DNA of 64,000 bases from Cheilinus undulatus (GCF_018320785.1 NC_054877.1:35548151-35612150), one strand, 5' to 3'. Shown: positions 50,033-62,944, counted from the first letter of the stretch. Program-made: numbers and translations. Notes: generated by a model from the sequence alone, not told the origin.

Positions 50033-53000
50033 GCGGACTGGTGAGGCTGCCCAGAGCACAAGAAGCAGGAAAGAGACAGCTTCCAGAGAGAGCATCAGAG
50101 TGAGGGAAGGAGAGAGAGGGAGTTTGGCCGAACATCCCTCAGGATGAAGAAAAGCAGCAGTGCACAGGGGGTTATACCAGGCGATGTAAGTACAGTATTG
50201 ATTTCTTCAACCGTCCATCCATGCAGCAACAAATCCATCCATGCATTCATTACACAGCCACTCTTTGTTTCTCTTTCTCTGAAATCCTGCCTCTCGCCTC
50301 TAAAGTTTACCGCCTGGTTCTGCAGTTCGCACAGTTTCTGTAAATGTAACATTTGTCTTGCCTCTGTGTCAAACAAAAACACAATTAGCTCTTGTAGGAG
50401 CAAGGTGCAGCACTGTATGTCTGTGAGGTGGTCAGTGACTCATGAACAGATGACTGTACTGTACACAACAGACCGCTATCCAGCAGGACACACCGCAGAG
50501 ACCAAGATGGTGTATATGTGAGTGTGTTGGAACAGAGTCTGAAGGACATTGTGTTGTGAGTGAGCTGACAGAACATGAACTGAGGACTGATGCATAGTTT
50601 AGAGGAAGGAGACAGAACAGGAAGAGGGGGTTAAAATAGAGTTCACAGCAGGAGATGTTCAGGGCTTTGACTGAATGGAAACATGGATGTGAGGAGGAAG
50701 AGCGGAGACCTAACTGAGAGGTCCATCTGTTTCACCACTTGCCTTTATAACCTAGGCAGCAGGACAGATCATTTACTCTGACATCGTCCAACAGGAACTC
50801 AAAGTTTTCCTGCTAAAGCTTACACCATTAACATCTAGATCTCCCTTCTTGTTAAAATTTATGATAAAGCAAAATGTTCAAAACCTGTTTAGTGGGGCTC
50901 ATTTGTCACTTTTTAAAGAAGAAATGTGCATTACAACCCAGTATAATGGCCTGTGTTGTCAGGGATGATTAATAGTGACTTTGACTTAAATGCTAGCAGG
51001 GATTTTTTTAGGAGCGACAGACACATTTTTTAAAGGTTGGTGTCTCGTTTTAAGACAAAAACTTTTGAATAATATCACATAAAGTGCTCTCTCTACTTGT
51101 GCCATTGTTTTTGACAGCTTCTTTAGTGTTTAAAATGCTTTATATGTTTTTACCACCAATGACTGTGATTCCATTTGGGTTAGGCTGTTAAAATGAACAC
51201 TGTTTTTTCATCAGACTTCTTTCTTGTTGTTTTATGTGACTGTAATTATTAACTTTTTCATTAAAGTAAATGAGGAAATTAAATAACAGATTTTATTATG
51301 TAGCAGGCTAAAGTAAAGTGAGTGGCAGCTATGTCTGCAACCCCTCAGGCTTTATTAAACAGCTTTGAAAGACACTGATTTATAAATGGAACTGCTCCAT
51401 TACATGTTTTTTTTTATTTTAATCACCAGTTCTGTTTATTATGGAGAGGGGTGACCATACCATAAATTAAATTATTTATTAACCATAAATAATTCAGTGC
51501 CTGGTTAAAAGAAGCAGTGGACCCTGAAGGATCATACAATAACAACTTCTCTAAAGTTTGCAGCTTGTCTGTTTTTCTTAGAAAATGAATGAAAAATAAA
51601 TCAAGAGAAATTGAGCCATGGTTGTTTTGATTGATGATGTGAGTTGCTGACTTTGACGTGACAATATATTCTGTTGTTTTACAAAGATAGTCAAACTACC
51701 TTCAATGCTACTCAGTTGTTAGTTCAATATCACACAAAGCCTTTTTGAGATGGTTTTTAAAGGTCCCTTGGTTAGGAATAAGGTAACTCATGATACAATA
51801 TGATATGACACTCAACATGAGATGATATGACGCATCTTGCAATGGAACACACTGTTTGGCACTGGCAGAGAGAATTTGGTAAATTTTTTCATGGCCCCAT
51901 CCCACATACTCAACTCTGCTGCTCATGCCACAAATCCATGCTCCTTACAAATGTGGCACCATTTAAAAGGGAAAGAAACATGGTTTCCAGTGATATAAGA
52001 TTGATTGCCAAGAAGTAATGTAACAGAGAAATAATCTACTAAACACAAATGTCCTTACTTGTTGTGCTAGGTTTAATTTAGTGTCTGCCTGGAGTGTCAT
52101 ACTGGTGTATCTGTGATGATTCTAGTATCAGCTATAGTCTTTAAGTACAGAAGACACACAGACTTTGCATGCACTGTACTCAGTTCACTGACTGCTGATG
52201 ATGGCAGACAACATTTTGAGTTTAGAAAAAAACAGAGAACTTTTGTTTTTGGTTCTTATCAATCAACACAGTTGTGGCAGCATTGCGTGCTTCAGATCAC
52301 TTGACTAGCATTGTACATCCTGCCATGTGACATTGCAGATGTACATATCCCCACTGTGGTTGTTAAACAATATTGTTCAGCTGTAATGCAAATCTATTAT
52401 AAAATGATAAATCACTATTATAAATACATAAGACTGAGGAAAGGCAAACAAAGAGGGGGAGTGAATGATAGCATATGAGGGCAACTCTAAAAAAAAATCA
52501 AGGTTATCACTTAATTTTCTTGGGGAAGAAAAAAGAAAATTTCGAGATGATAAAGTCATAAATCATACATTTACAAGAAACCAAACTCAGTATTTCGAGT
52601 GTAAAATGTGAATTTATTAGGAAAAACCCACATAATTTTCAGTTTAAGAAGTCATAAATGTACAAGAAAGATTTTGTAGTTAAAAAAATTTACAATTTAC
52701 AAGAACCTAAACTGACCTTTTTTAAATCATAAAATTAAGAAAAGCCTATTGGGTGGAAGAAATTCTTAACAGTTTAAGCTGTTTGCTTGTACAAGTTCTG
52801 CTGATGAGGGCCTTATCAAATTATAAGTTATGCTAGAACTGAGCAATAAGGAAGTACTTGTGATTTTAGTTCAGAATCATCCCATTATCATTAGCATCCG
52901 GACTTAGATTAGAAAAATGCAGAAATGAGACTAATCAGATGAAAACAACACAATGACAGCATCTGGGGGACGACTCTTATCCAACCAGTGTCTTGAATCC

Positions 53001-56000
53001 AGTTTCTTGTAATTTACGTTTTTTTTTTTTTTTTTTATGTTGTAAGTTTTGACTTTATAAACTTGAAATTTTTGAGTTTTTGAGTTTGAGTTGTTTTTGA
53101 GTTAAGTTAAAATCTACAACTTTTTAAAATTTTAAAAATGGATTTTTTTTTTATTTATAACTGTTTAAACTCATAAGTTCTGAGTTTGGTTTATTGTAAA
53201 TTGATATCTTGATAAACTAATTTTCTTAAAAATGAACAGATCCTTTTCATTTTTTTTCATGGTTCAAAGGGGCCCTAGTGTGCCTTTGTTGAAGTGCAAG
53301 GTAAAAGTCCTTAATTCGGGGCAATTTTGTTGTCAGTTTTCCCTCTTATCTTGACCAGTCTCCACATCTCTGTCCACTGTTATTTTTTATTGTCCTGTTC
53401 AATTTATCTTTAGCAGGTTAACCTGTGTTCACTTTACCATTATTCATTTCAGAAGAGCCCCCATGGCGAGCCATCATGTAGCTACAAAAGCTTAATCAGC
53501 AGGAAGATATGTTTAAAGGGTCGTGTTGTTTAAATAAAAATGTTGATATTTGGTACCAGGGACAGTAATTGTTTTATGGAGGTTGGGACAACAGAAAATT
53601 GCTGCATTGAAATTTATATAATTATATATTTTATATTTATTTTCTTGTATTAAGAAATGTTTAAAAAATAAATACAAATTTAAGAACTATGGTGCCAAAC
53701 TTAAAAAAATGAAATATAAAAAAATAGAATAAATTAAAATAAAATAAAATCATAAAAGCTCCTATAATTGGGGGTAGAGCCCTGACAAAATAGTATTTGT
53801 GTATTGATGTATTTTTTCAAAGCTATTGAGTTAATTTTCAAGCCAAAGTTACCCCTCCTCATTTTATAGAAATGTTAAATGTGGACCTGGTAAGACATCC
53901 TTTATTCTCCACAACTCACACCCCGGGTTTCCATATCCCACCTTTCATTAAGACTCTATACCTCATTAATAATTGAACAATTTTGCCGTAGGATTCAATA
54001 ATTCAGGCTCCTTACCAATCTTGTTAGAGCTTCACTCCCTCCTTTAAATCACTGTCTTCAAAAAGGTTTTTCGGAGGATTCCCAGAGAAGTAGACTAAGC
54101 TCGGCAGGCCAAAGAGACCAAAAAAGGTCTTTCATCTTCAGGAAAGAAACACCCAGTCTACCCCTTTAACACTAGCGCTACTCTACCTCCTTTTCACACT
54201 CATTGTTTTACCTTTCATCTCACATCCTGTCTTTTATGATTGTTTTCAGCCACATAAGATGGATTAAGGTTTCTGCATTTAAAGTATAAACATCCTGGTC
54301 CCAGTCCTGGTTTACAGACTGGCAAACATTCAAAAAAATAAGCGGTACTTCCTTGTCCAATAGCCATTCAGACCACAGACATAGAATTAATAAATAACTA
54401 GAATTACTTTCCAGTTTCAGAGATGCAATCAATGCACAATTGATCAACAACTTGGCAGTCAAACAGCTGTGACAGTGTGGCATATTGACAAGAAACTATT
54501 TTAGCTATCTGCCCATAACATTTATTTTTAAAGCAATTGTGTGAGTGGAAACAGTTACAGGAGGTAAAAAGTGTTGTGTTAATTTTCAACCTTTTCCACT
54601 GGACAGGAGGGAATCTGTCTTAAAGAGACAGGCACTATAAATCAGACAAATTGCATTTCCTAGAAGGAGCAGAAGAGTCAGCAGAGTGTTGTTTACAGAC
54701 AATCAGAGGGGAGGACAGATTCACATCTCTGTCTGTTTTTTTTCTTCTTTGTTCACTCCATCTTCTTTCTTATCAGTGACTCTTCTTTCCCTGTTTCTTC
54801 CCCCATGCTAAAATGAATTCTCTTTTTATACTTGTACTTTGCTTCTTAGTTTGTATTGACTTTCCTTTAGTCTCTTTGACTGGTAGGATGAGGTAGGATG
54901 ACTTAATTTTTGTCTGGCTGTTCTTTTTCTTAATTTTAAAATACTGTTGCTTTCTCTCATAATATATTCACCACTTATTTAACTATACTAATTACCTCTG
55001 CCAAGGAGGTTAAGCGATCGGGTGGGTTTGTTTGTTAGTTTGTTAGCAAAATAACTCAAAAAGTCATGGATTTTCATGAAATTTTCAGGAAATGTCAGAA
55101 ATGGCATAAGGAAGAACTGATTAGATCTTGGGAGTGATCTGGATCACTGTCTGGATCCAGGAATTTTTTAAAGGATTCTGGTACTATTGGGAGATAGGTC
55201 TGCGCTGTCACCACTTTACACCAGGAGATGGCGGACATGAGTAACTTATCCGAAGTTTTGGAATTGAAGAGTTTGAAAGATGCACACCTGGTCAAGGAGA
55301 CAAGTCAGGCGTAGCAGAGAGAGAGACAGTGAATTGTAGCAAGAATACTCACAATGCTGGGAGGAATAGAGGAATATTCACCCTCTGCCATGAACTTCAA
55401 CATGTATTGAAGCCAGTGCTTTGCCTCACCGTGTCTCCACCCCACCGGGGAAGGGAGTAATCAGCGAATTAGATTTTGGGAGTGATCCGGATCACCGTCT
55501 GGATCCAGGAAAGTTTTTTAAAGGATTTTTCACTATTGGGAGATAGGGCTAATGGCGGAGGTCTGCGCTCTCTAAGTGCTTTTCTAGTTTCATGTTGTTT
55601 TTTTTTCCTCTCTACCTTTCATTTTTACAAGACATTTTGAAGTTTAAGACAGGATCTCTGTCCTGTTAAGAGACTGTTTGAATATCTTGGTGAAAAACAA
55701 TGCATCCAAACAGAAATGTTATGTAGCTTACAAAAACAGTTTCTGTTGTGAACAGGTTTTCAAAGCTGTCTCTTTTGACATTTTATCAAGTTTCAGTAGA
55801 TGCTTATTTAATATTTTGCAGCTGTTTGCAGAAACTGGAGTTTGATATCTCAGAACAGGTGATGGTCCATGTATTGTACCACTTTTAGGGTTGCAGGGGG
55901 CTAGAGCAAATTTTATCAATTTTTGGGCTAGAGATGGGATACACCCTTGACTGGTCACCAGTCAATCACAGGGCTGACATGTTAAAACAAACATCCACAC

Positions 56001-58603
56001 TCAGATCAACAGCTATGGTCAATGTAGAGTGTCTAATCAACCTGAAGAGCATGTCTTTTGAATTTGAAATTGCGGCACAGAAAGTAAAACTAAGTTTGAG
56101 GTCTTTTCTGCACCAGAGGGCATTTCTATCTCTTTTCTATGTAGTGTCCCTCTTTTGCCACAATTCAGACCAAAAAATCTGCATTATTTTGTTTTTTTTA
56201 TTTTTTCTGTTAACAATACTATGTTAAAAACAAATCCTACCTGGCAAAAGGCTTCTGCAACAGAATGCCGACAACTGGTGGTGGCAGTGGCGGAGGAGGT
56301 GCAAGGGGTGCCAAAGCCATATCCCAAGCCAAGCAAGGAGGCTGGACAAGGTGGGATGCCACTGAGAGGAGAAAGATCACATGGGCTGTTGCACAAGGAG
56401 TCCAATATGTTGAGCTTTCTCATCAGAGCCACATATGACATCCTTCTCTCACCCACAAACCTACCTCTTTGACTATGAGAGGATCTGACTTGTCCTCTAT
56501 GCACAGCTCCAGCAACCCTGAAGCCCATTCTGGTTGGGTGTAAGAGGGAGGGGATTAACCACCAATGCCATGCCTCTCAAGAGCGGGAAGAGTAGCTTCA
56601 CCACCATCCTACATCGAGGAAGGAGAAAAAGCAGCTGTCAGCTGTCACAGCCCTAGACTCATGCCTACTGAGCACAACCAGAGACTGGCAGATGCAAGCT
56701 GACCTGGACCAGAGACTCACTGTGCCATCAGAAATCACAGAAACCAATCTGTGACCAGATCTGGTCCTTTGGTCCAGTTCTTGTCTGTGTACCTACCTGA
56801 TCGAGCTTACCGCCCTTTCGGGAGAATGCTGTGGAAGAGGCCTTTGAGCAACACAAGCAGCAGTACACCGACCTGGTAGTAGAGGCCAAGGAGCAAGACT
56901 GGAAGGACAAGGTGTGACCAGTGGGGGGTGTGTTGCAGAGGCTTTGTGGCCAGGTCCATCTCAAAGTTCCTGAAGGAGGTCAGCGTCTAAGTGCAGGCCC
57001 ACAAGAAGGCAGTCAAGCCCCTGCCAATTCTGCATAAGAGAAGCAATCATTGGTTGTGGTAGAAACAGAAAGGTCCATTTTGGGCTCCAACAAGCTAACC
57101 ATGAGACACACACCTAGGTCTGGACAGCCTGTGATGGGTCGCCTCGGCAGAGGGTGACTTGTGATCCTTGTCTTGTCATGTGGAGAGTTTTTATCTTTAA
57201 TGACAGAGAGGTCAAACTGTGGGTTGATCTGCTCCCATCTCTCTCTCAGTTGCTATCAGCTCACTTTTATCCTCTCTGTTTGCATTCCTGATCCTCAACC
57301 ATAGGAAACAACTGTTTTCCTGTTTACTAAAGCCTCACTCATCAATCTGTCCTCCCTCCCTTGTTCATTTGAGGCCTGTCTGAGTGTTTCATTTACACTT
57401 GGATGCAGCGAACATAAAGTGGAGGTTGATGTATGCAGATTGAGCTCTGGCAGCCTGCCTCTTTTTCCTCCGTACCCACACTTGTTTACAACCCATCATT
57501 ACGGGGAAGAACGCTGCTGGAGCTGTCACATTCTCACAGACACACTAAACACACAATTTATATTCAGTGCAGGCTAATAAAAATGTCAATTGGTAGGTCA
57601 GCTGTAGAGGGACTGGAGAAGGTGTTGATCAAACAGTTTATTTTCTCTGTAGAGTCAAGCTTAAACATTAATATACTGTTTGTCACTTCATTAAATCAGA
57701 GATATTTGTACTCTGGCAGGTTGTTTGTTAAACAGATAAAGGCATATCTGAGCATGTGTGGGCTAAATCTTTTCCATTATGAATACTATAAATTTTGTTC
57801 CTACATTACATGATTAAGTTGTACTACTATGATTTATTTTTCTTTAAGAATCTTTTTTTTCTATTTTTGCCCTTTTTCCAGACTACTTGGTATCTAGCTT
57901 TACGTACTTTCCCCCCTCCCCTCCCTTTTCCTTGTATGTCTTTGTTTAGTTTTCTGTTTTTAAACTTAGTTTTTCAGTGCCACTTCTTTTAAAATGATCC
58001 ATTTTTTCTGTTCATTATGATCTTAAGTTGTTTGGAAATGCTACTCAAACGAAGAGTACTTCTGTTCACACCTCATGACTGCAGCCTGTTCTCCAGATTA
58101 GACAAAAAACCTAAAATATTCACATTAGATTGGGCTTTTTACTTTTCTATCTGTGAGTCACTTTACTTTAGCACATCATATGCCTGTTGTTCTGCCTGCA
58201 GCACCCTAGTTTGCTGGCATACTAGATTTAGTTAATAATTTCTTGTGTGTTAAATTTTCATCAACACATTCTTCATGTTTTTTGTATTTTATGTATAGAG
58301 ACTGATAAATGCTATTGTCACCCCTGATCTCATCCATTATTTCTTTTCCCCTCAGGAGATCAAGGATCCTCTTTCAGGACAGTTTTGTTCTGGCAGCACC
58401 CTCGGGGTTGAACTGTTCAAAGTCCACAGACGCTTTTCTGGAAACCTGCAGCTGCCTCCGTTGTCATGGCGACAGGCAGAAAAGGAGAGTCTCAGGGGCA
58501 GGTCTCCAACACCTGAGGAAGATCCAGCAACCCGGACCAGACCCACAAGTCTGCCCATTGTTTCTCTGCCGCGCATTGACATCACACACGCCGACCCCGA
58601 CAG
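50033..58603 (+). CDS. pde4b: cAMP phosphodiesterase 4B, N-terminal coding exons of long form (partial)
   Basis: PDE4B hydrolyses cAMP to AMP and is set in place by isoform-specific N termini. Exon 50033-50185 follows the polypyrimidine acceptor CTCTCTGTTTCCCATGTGCAG and carries 111 nt of leader, then ATG at 50144 (A at -3) and 14 codons, MKKSSSAQGVIPGD, before donor GTAAGT. Exon 58356-58603 has acceptor TTCTTTTCCCCTCAG and donor GTAGGG and continues in frame: EIKDPLSGQFCSGSTLGVEL, then RRFSGNLQLPPLSWRQAEKE, RTRPTSLPIVSLP and ITHADPD. Human PDE4B1 has the same plan (MKKS start, VKD, SGNLQLPPLS, RPTTLPLTTLPSIAIT). The exon ends with two bases of a codon, as expected before the shared FDVENG exon. 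UCR1, UCR2 and catalytic exons lie right of the window. PDE4D7 also has QLPPL but starts MKRN, and synteny favours pde4b. A duplicate label (pde4ba or pde4bb) cannot be chosen here. Confidence 0.93.
50186..54990. other. pde4b coding intron, left part
   Basis: AT-rich intron. About 52460-53220 contains repeating text (TCATAAAT..ACAAGAAA; TTTTTGAGTTTTTGAGTTTG) and a T-run near 53018-53036, which looks like an old degraded repeat. About 53600-53760 is A/T-only in places. No exon recognised. Confidence 0.45.
54994..55590 (+). repeat. Dispersed repeat family ACCTCCGCCAAGGAGGT, copy 3 (long form)
   Basis: It has the same order as the 38982 copy: hairpin end (ACCTCTGCCAAGGAGGT), body, first GGATCCAGGAATTTTTTAAA module, central segment (ACACCAGGAGATGGCGG; GAATACTCACAATGCTGG; CCACCCCACCGGGGAAGG), and a second module ending GGCGGAGGTCTGCGCTCTCT...CTTTTCTAGTTT. 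Confidence 0.8.
56230..57165 (+). pseudogene. Degenerate non-LTR retrotransposon (LINE) ORF remnant
   Basis: Pieces of a retrotransposon C-terminal region can be read in shifting + frames: GARGAKAISQAKQGGWTRWD (about 56298-56355), MLSFLIRATYDILLSPTNLP (56407-56470), CSSSNPEAHSGW-type text near 56505 after the position of a cysteine-rich segment, then EEAFEQHKQQYTDLVVEAKE (about 56835-56895) and QDWKDKV. Such segments occur downstream of the reverse transcriptase in LINE-like polyproteins of fish and invertebrates. Stops and frameshifts are frequent and the reverse transcriptase core (YADD region) is missing. The clade cannot be assigned. Family recognition is from memory. Confidence 0.5.
57170..58355. 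other. pde4b intron before coding exon 2
   Basis: No gene or repeat recognised. T-rich stretches and a polypyrimidine tract lead into the acceptor at 58355. Frames at 57433-57813 and 57795-57992 show no domain. Confidence 0.45.
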
Positions 58604-61600
58604 GTAGGGAGAGAAAATCAGTGGTCATTGATGTGACTGTCAGAGTGAAATTTTATTATGTTGCTGTTGGTCTTTTGCATTTTATGCTCTTAACATTTTT
58701 TCCCCTACACACTTAATGAGGTCCACTTTAAGCCCTCAACATTTTGAATGAAGCCCTAAATGTAAAATTCTTACCAGACTGTCTGTTTACCAACTCCTCT
58801 CACAGCTCCACTCGACTTAGGCTCTCTTTGCTCAGGAGTCACTTGATGTCTCTTACAGAAAAAAAAATGTCTCGATATCAGTTTCAGTATCAATATTGGA
58901 GAGAATGTGTTTGGAAATATTGGCGTATTCGAAAGGCAAAAAATACCATCCATACAAAAGGATATACAACTATCAAGAAAATAGACTTGTTATATTCTTG
59001 TTGAACCATGGTAGGGCCAAAGAGAAATGTATATTTTTAATGCAGATTTTTCAGTCCATCTTGAAGTTAAGTGTAGAAGGAGGCATGTATAGTGATTCCT
59101 TTAAATATAGGTTACACCACAGGTGCATCAAAAAAAGGGTTAGGGGCTTGATGGAGCATCAGTGAAGCCAAAGAGTAAAAAAAATGGGATATTATTAAAG
59201 CATCATAGCTTTTCCATAACCATACATAACTGTTTATCCCAATGGAAGTCTTTTGAGTCACTGTAGTGTGCTTGTTCTAGTCAGCCATCCTGACTTTAGA
59301 ACAAGGTTTCACATTGAACAGTCAGTCATGTGTTTTCCCTTATCTTTCGTTGATATTACATTTCCAAATTATTTTTTACAAGTTTTAAAATATTGGAGCA
59401 GTATTATTTTTTTCGGAGAATTTGTGTTTTTAAACAGTTTTCCTCTGTTTTTATTCTTGTTGTTTTTATGTATTTTCTTAGGTATAAAAGTAACCCTGTG
59501 CCCTGAAGAACAGACATCAGATGTTCGGTAGTCATGCTGCTGTGAAGTGCGCCTCTTGTTTTGTCCACCCATGAGGCAGAACAGAGTGGGCTGCACTTCC
59601 ACAGACAAATTACATAAAATTGACTAATAATGATGAGGACTACTTTTCTATGTTGAATGAGCTTCTTTTGAACCGGAGTGACTCACCTCACTAAACTACT
59701 GAAGATTAGAGTCTATCACCAGACCTGTATTGTCAGTGACTCTTTCTTTAGTCTCTTTCATCTCCACATTGCTCTCACTCTGGCTCTCTAATTTTTTAAA
59801 ACATTATTTATGAAATAAGGCCAGGAGCAGGGAAACTTTTGTCCTGTTTACTGTTGGCCAACTCTTTCTCCCCTGCTATTTTAGATAAGAAAATCTGCAT
59901 GTTCATGTAAAGGATGTTGTTTTGAATGTGTAATTTGTATCTTAGATACTGTAGAAAAGGAAAACAATCATAACCTATTACATGTAGTGTAAAATTTCTG
60001 AGTTTATATTTTGTGCAGTATGATTTTTTGGACCTGTTTTTATGCCATTGTTATTTTATTTAATCTTTGAGATTTTCTGTGACTTTTTGCCTTTATTTTG
60101 ACTGGACAGCTAAGACAGGAAATATGAGGGATAATCTGACCCATCAGATGACTGTTTCATATATTTAGTCATCTGGGAAACCTCCCTTAGAAAGAGTTTG
60201 GAATGACAGGACTTTTCAGAAATTCACGGAAGGTTATTGGATGAACTTTCTGTCTGTCAATATTTATTATGGACCAACCAGACAAGACAAAATGAGTTAG
60301 TAGGCATGTGCAGCTCCCCATATGGAGTCTGGACGCTGGTGGTTGTGTTGAGAGATGCAGGATCCGATGAGGAGAAGACTTCTAAGAAATTGGCCCAGGA
60401 ACCAATGAGGTGGTGTGGAGGAAGAGACTGAGGTATGCAGAATGAGATGAGCAGAAGACCTGTGAGGATCTGGACTAGATGCTGATTAACTGAATGGAGG
60501 TGGCTGGGGTGGAGGAGGGTTGCAGTGTTCGCACAGAACAACTGTTGCGAAAGAGAGTGACAGATTTCAAATCTGCATGATGATTGGACAAACGAGGCTG
60601 TGACTGAGTATTAAGGAGAGTGAATGCCCATAATCAGCTGATCACCAGAGGGGGAAGAGAGAAAGAATGGAAAACAGAAAACGAATGGGGACGAAAGAAT
60701 GAGCACAATCTTCCTGTTTGAACTTTCGCTGAGCTCCATTTTGGCAGGCAGGCGTTGTCATAGTTTATGAATGATGGAGCTTGTTGGTGGATAAAATGCA
60801 TGCCGAGGCCAGTCAGGAGAAGTGTAAAAACCTCTGCACCCACCCCTTCAGTGTGGTACCTCCTCCTTCAATAAAGAAATGCTGTCCAGATCTAATTAAA
60901 AAAAAAGTCTGCACTCATAGCTTCACCCAGGTTGGCTAACCCAGGTAATTGCTGTTGGCTTGCAATACAACTAAACCACGTGGCTACTGCCTCTTTCTCC
61001 TCGAATCACACATGATTTGTCTGGTCTGTTCTCAGATTGGTTACAGTAGTTTTAGACTGAAGTTTTACAAGATTGATCTGTCTGATGGCAGACATGGAAT
61101 CTGGCCAATTTATCTGCTTTGCAAGGGTAGCAACATAATTTATATGTTGCACTGGACAGGCTTGATAATTAATTCATAATTTTTTAACCCTACATTTCCG
61201 GATTGGCAACATTTTTGAACACTAGAGGTTGCCATTTGGGTTGTACTTACTGCAAAAAAAAAAACAAAACAAAACAAACTAACCAAAAAGAACAAATGTG
61301 ATTTATTTTTAGGCCAAAATTCAAGAAGTTTTACAAGACAGCTTCTGTTAATCTTATTGCCGTCCTGTGTAAGGAGCATGCTGCTATAGTTTGAATGTTT
61401 TAAGTCTGATTAAGGGTGCAAGATTATGAAAATATTTAGTCTTTAAACGTCTCTTGTTTAGATTTCTAATTGTACAAACTGATCAGAGATTAACCAGTCC
61501 ATCTCTTTTTCCTCTGTTTGCACACTGATGATAATGTGAGGTTCTGGTTCTTGTCAGACTCACAGACATCGTCCAGTCATTCTTTCAAGATTTCTTTTAG

Positions 61601-62537
61601 TCTGCCAAAACAACTGTTACACCAACTTATGTTTACTGTTGTGGATGTATAATATGTAAATGCTGTCATAGTGTTTAATAAACAGTGTTTTGCTTATGAT
61701 GTACTGTCTGACAGATTCAGGACATTAATATTATTTTAGGTCAGTCATATGGGGCTCTTTCATTACAAGGGGCAGCTCGGCTCGACTTGTTTTACACGGC
61801 ACGGCAGTCCAGCGTGGCAGGGATTTTGCTTTACATTAAAGCTAAGCTACCCATTTGTGGGCGTGTCTAGAGCTGATGATGCAGCCTTCTGAACCCTCCT
61901 CGATGTCATCCTTAGTCTGATATCTGTCTGATCTAAATGATTTCACAGTGTATTAAAGCAAAAATCAAACTGTAGATGGACAGCACCTCGCGCCACTCTC
62001 TTTTCATGCTTTCTCATTCTCTCACTCTATTTCCACGATCAATGAACAAACAAAATTCCCTCTTATCAAAAAGAGAGAATTTTCTAGAATTCATTTGTCT
62101 TTAAGAAGGGGAAAGGGTTAAATTTTTATTATTAGTAGGTAAAGAAAAAGTTGTAATCCTCTGTGCCTGGTCCTGATTTCTTGTCAGTGTGAGACTCCAG
62201 CCGTGCACAACTATCGTTCCGTAGTATGAGCACAAAAATCTGAAGTTTTTGTCTTGTGTCAGAAACGTTTCAGTCACACAGTGAATGCTGACATTAGACC
62301 ACCACTGTTAGGGAGGATTAGCGCAGCTGAAAGTCACAGTGGAAAAGCACCATTATATTTTTACTGTCCTGTCTGTCTGAAATTAATGATAATTTAGGGC
62401 TTTTGGACCTTTTAAACAAGATGATTATTCCATCTAATTACCAGCCAGTGTTGACCATTATGTTTTCAGGAACGATTTCCTTCAGTTTTCTGCTCTACTG
62501 CAGTAAAAGTTCCTCCTCTATGTGTCTTCATCCAGAT
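58604..62537. other. pde4b intron after coding exon 2
   Basis: No further PDE4 exon is recognised. It holds the repeat shared with 43 kb at about 60873-61135, and an isolated segment at 61745-61870 (GGCAGCTCGGCTCGACTTGT) that resembles a fish DNA-transposon end. The rest is AT-rich. Confidence 0.4.
60873..61135 (+). repeat. Copy of the 43.2-kb dispersed unit
   Basis: AATAAAGAAATGCTGTCCAG, later ACTAAACCACGTGGCTACTG, CTCTTTCTCCTCGAATCACA and ATCTGCTTTGCAAGGGTAGC follow the same order as 43170-43380 (AATGAAGAAATGTGGTCCAG; ACTAAACCCCACCTGTAGCT; CATCTGCCTTGCAAG). Divergence is considerable. Confidence 0.5.
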
Positions 62538-62936
62538 TAGGGATGCACAATTAGTCAGTTGCAATCACAATATCAGGCTGTGCAATAACAAAGACATACA
62601 AGGATGCGATTATTTTGTACTATGTTGAACTTGAAAGGTTTAAATAATGATTGCAAAAGGCCCTAAGTTTATAGTAGTGACACAGAAGGGCTTTGCAGAA
62701 GTACCCTTATTTTTGATAAAGGAAAACACTTTAATTTTTTTGAAAATATTAAGTTGTTTTGAAAGCATTTTTTAAATGCTACAATATTAGTAAATTTGGA
62801 GTTGGGAAAACAATTATTATTCTCTGCAGTTTCCTTGAGAACCAAGCAAATAGAGTCGTGATACATTTTATATATCATATGGTCATCGCAACATGCAGTA
62901 TTTTGTCAGACATTATTTCCAAATTGTGCAGCACTA
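62538..62936. mobile_element. hAT-like MITE, family TAGTGCTGCAC, copy 3, perfect TSD
   Basis: The octamer ATCCAGAT flanks the element exactly (62530-62537 and 62937-62944). The ends TAGGGATGCACAATTAG and AAATTGTGCAGCACTA are inverted. The 399-bp body (GAACTTGAAAGGTTTA, GGCCCTAAGTTTATAGTAG, GGGCTTTGCAGAAGTACC) aligns with copies at 4876 and 21160. No coding frame of note. Confidence 0.85.
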
Positions 62937-62944
62937 ATCCAGAT

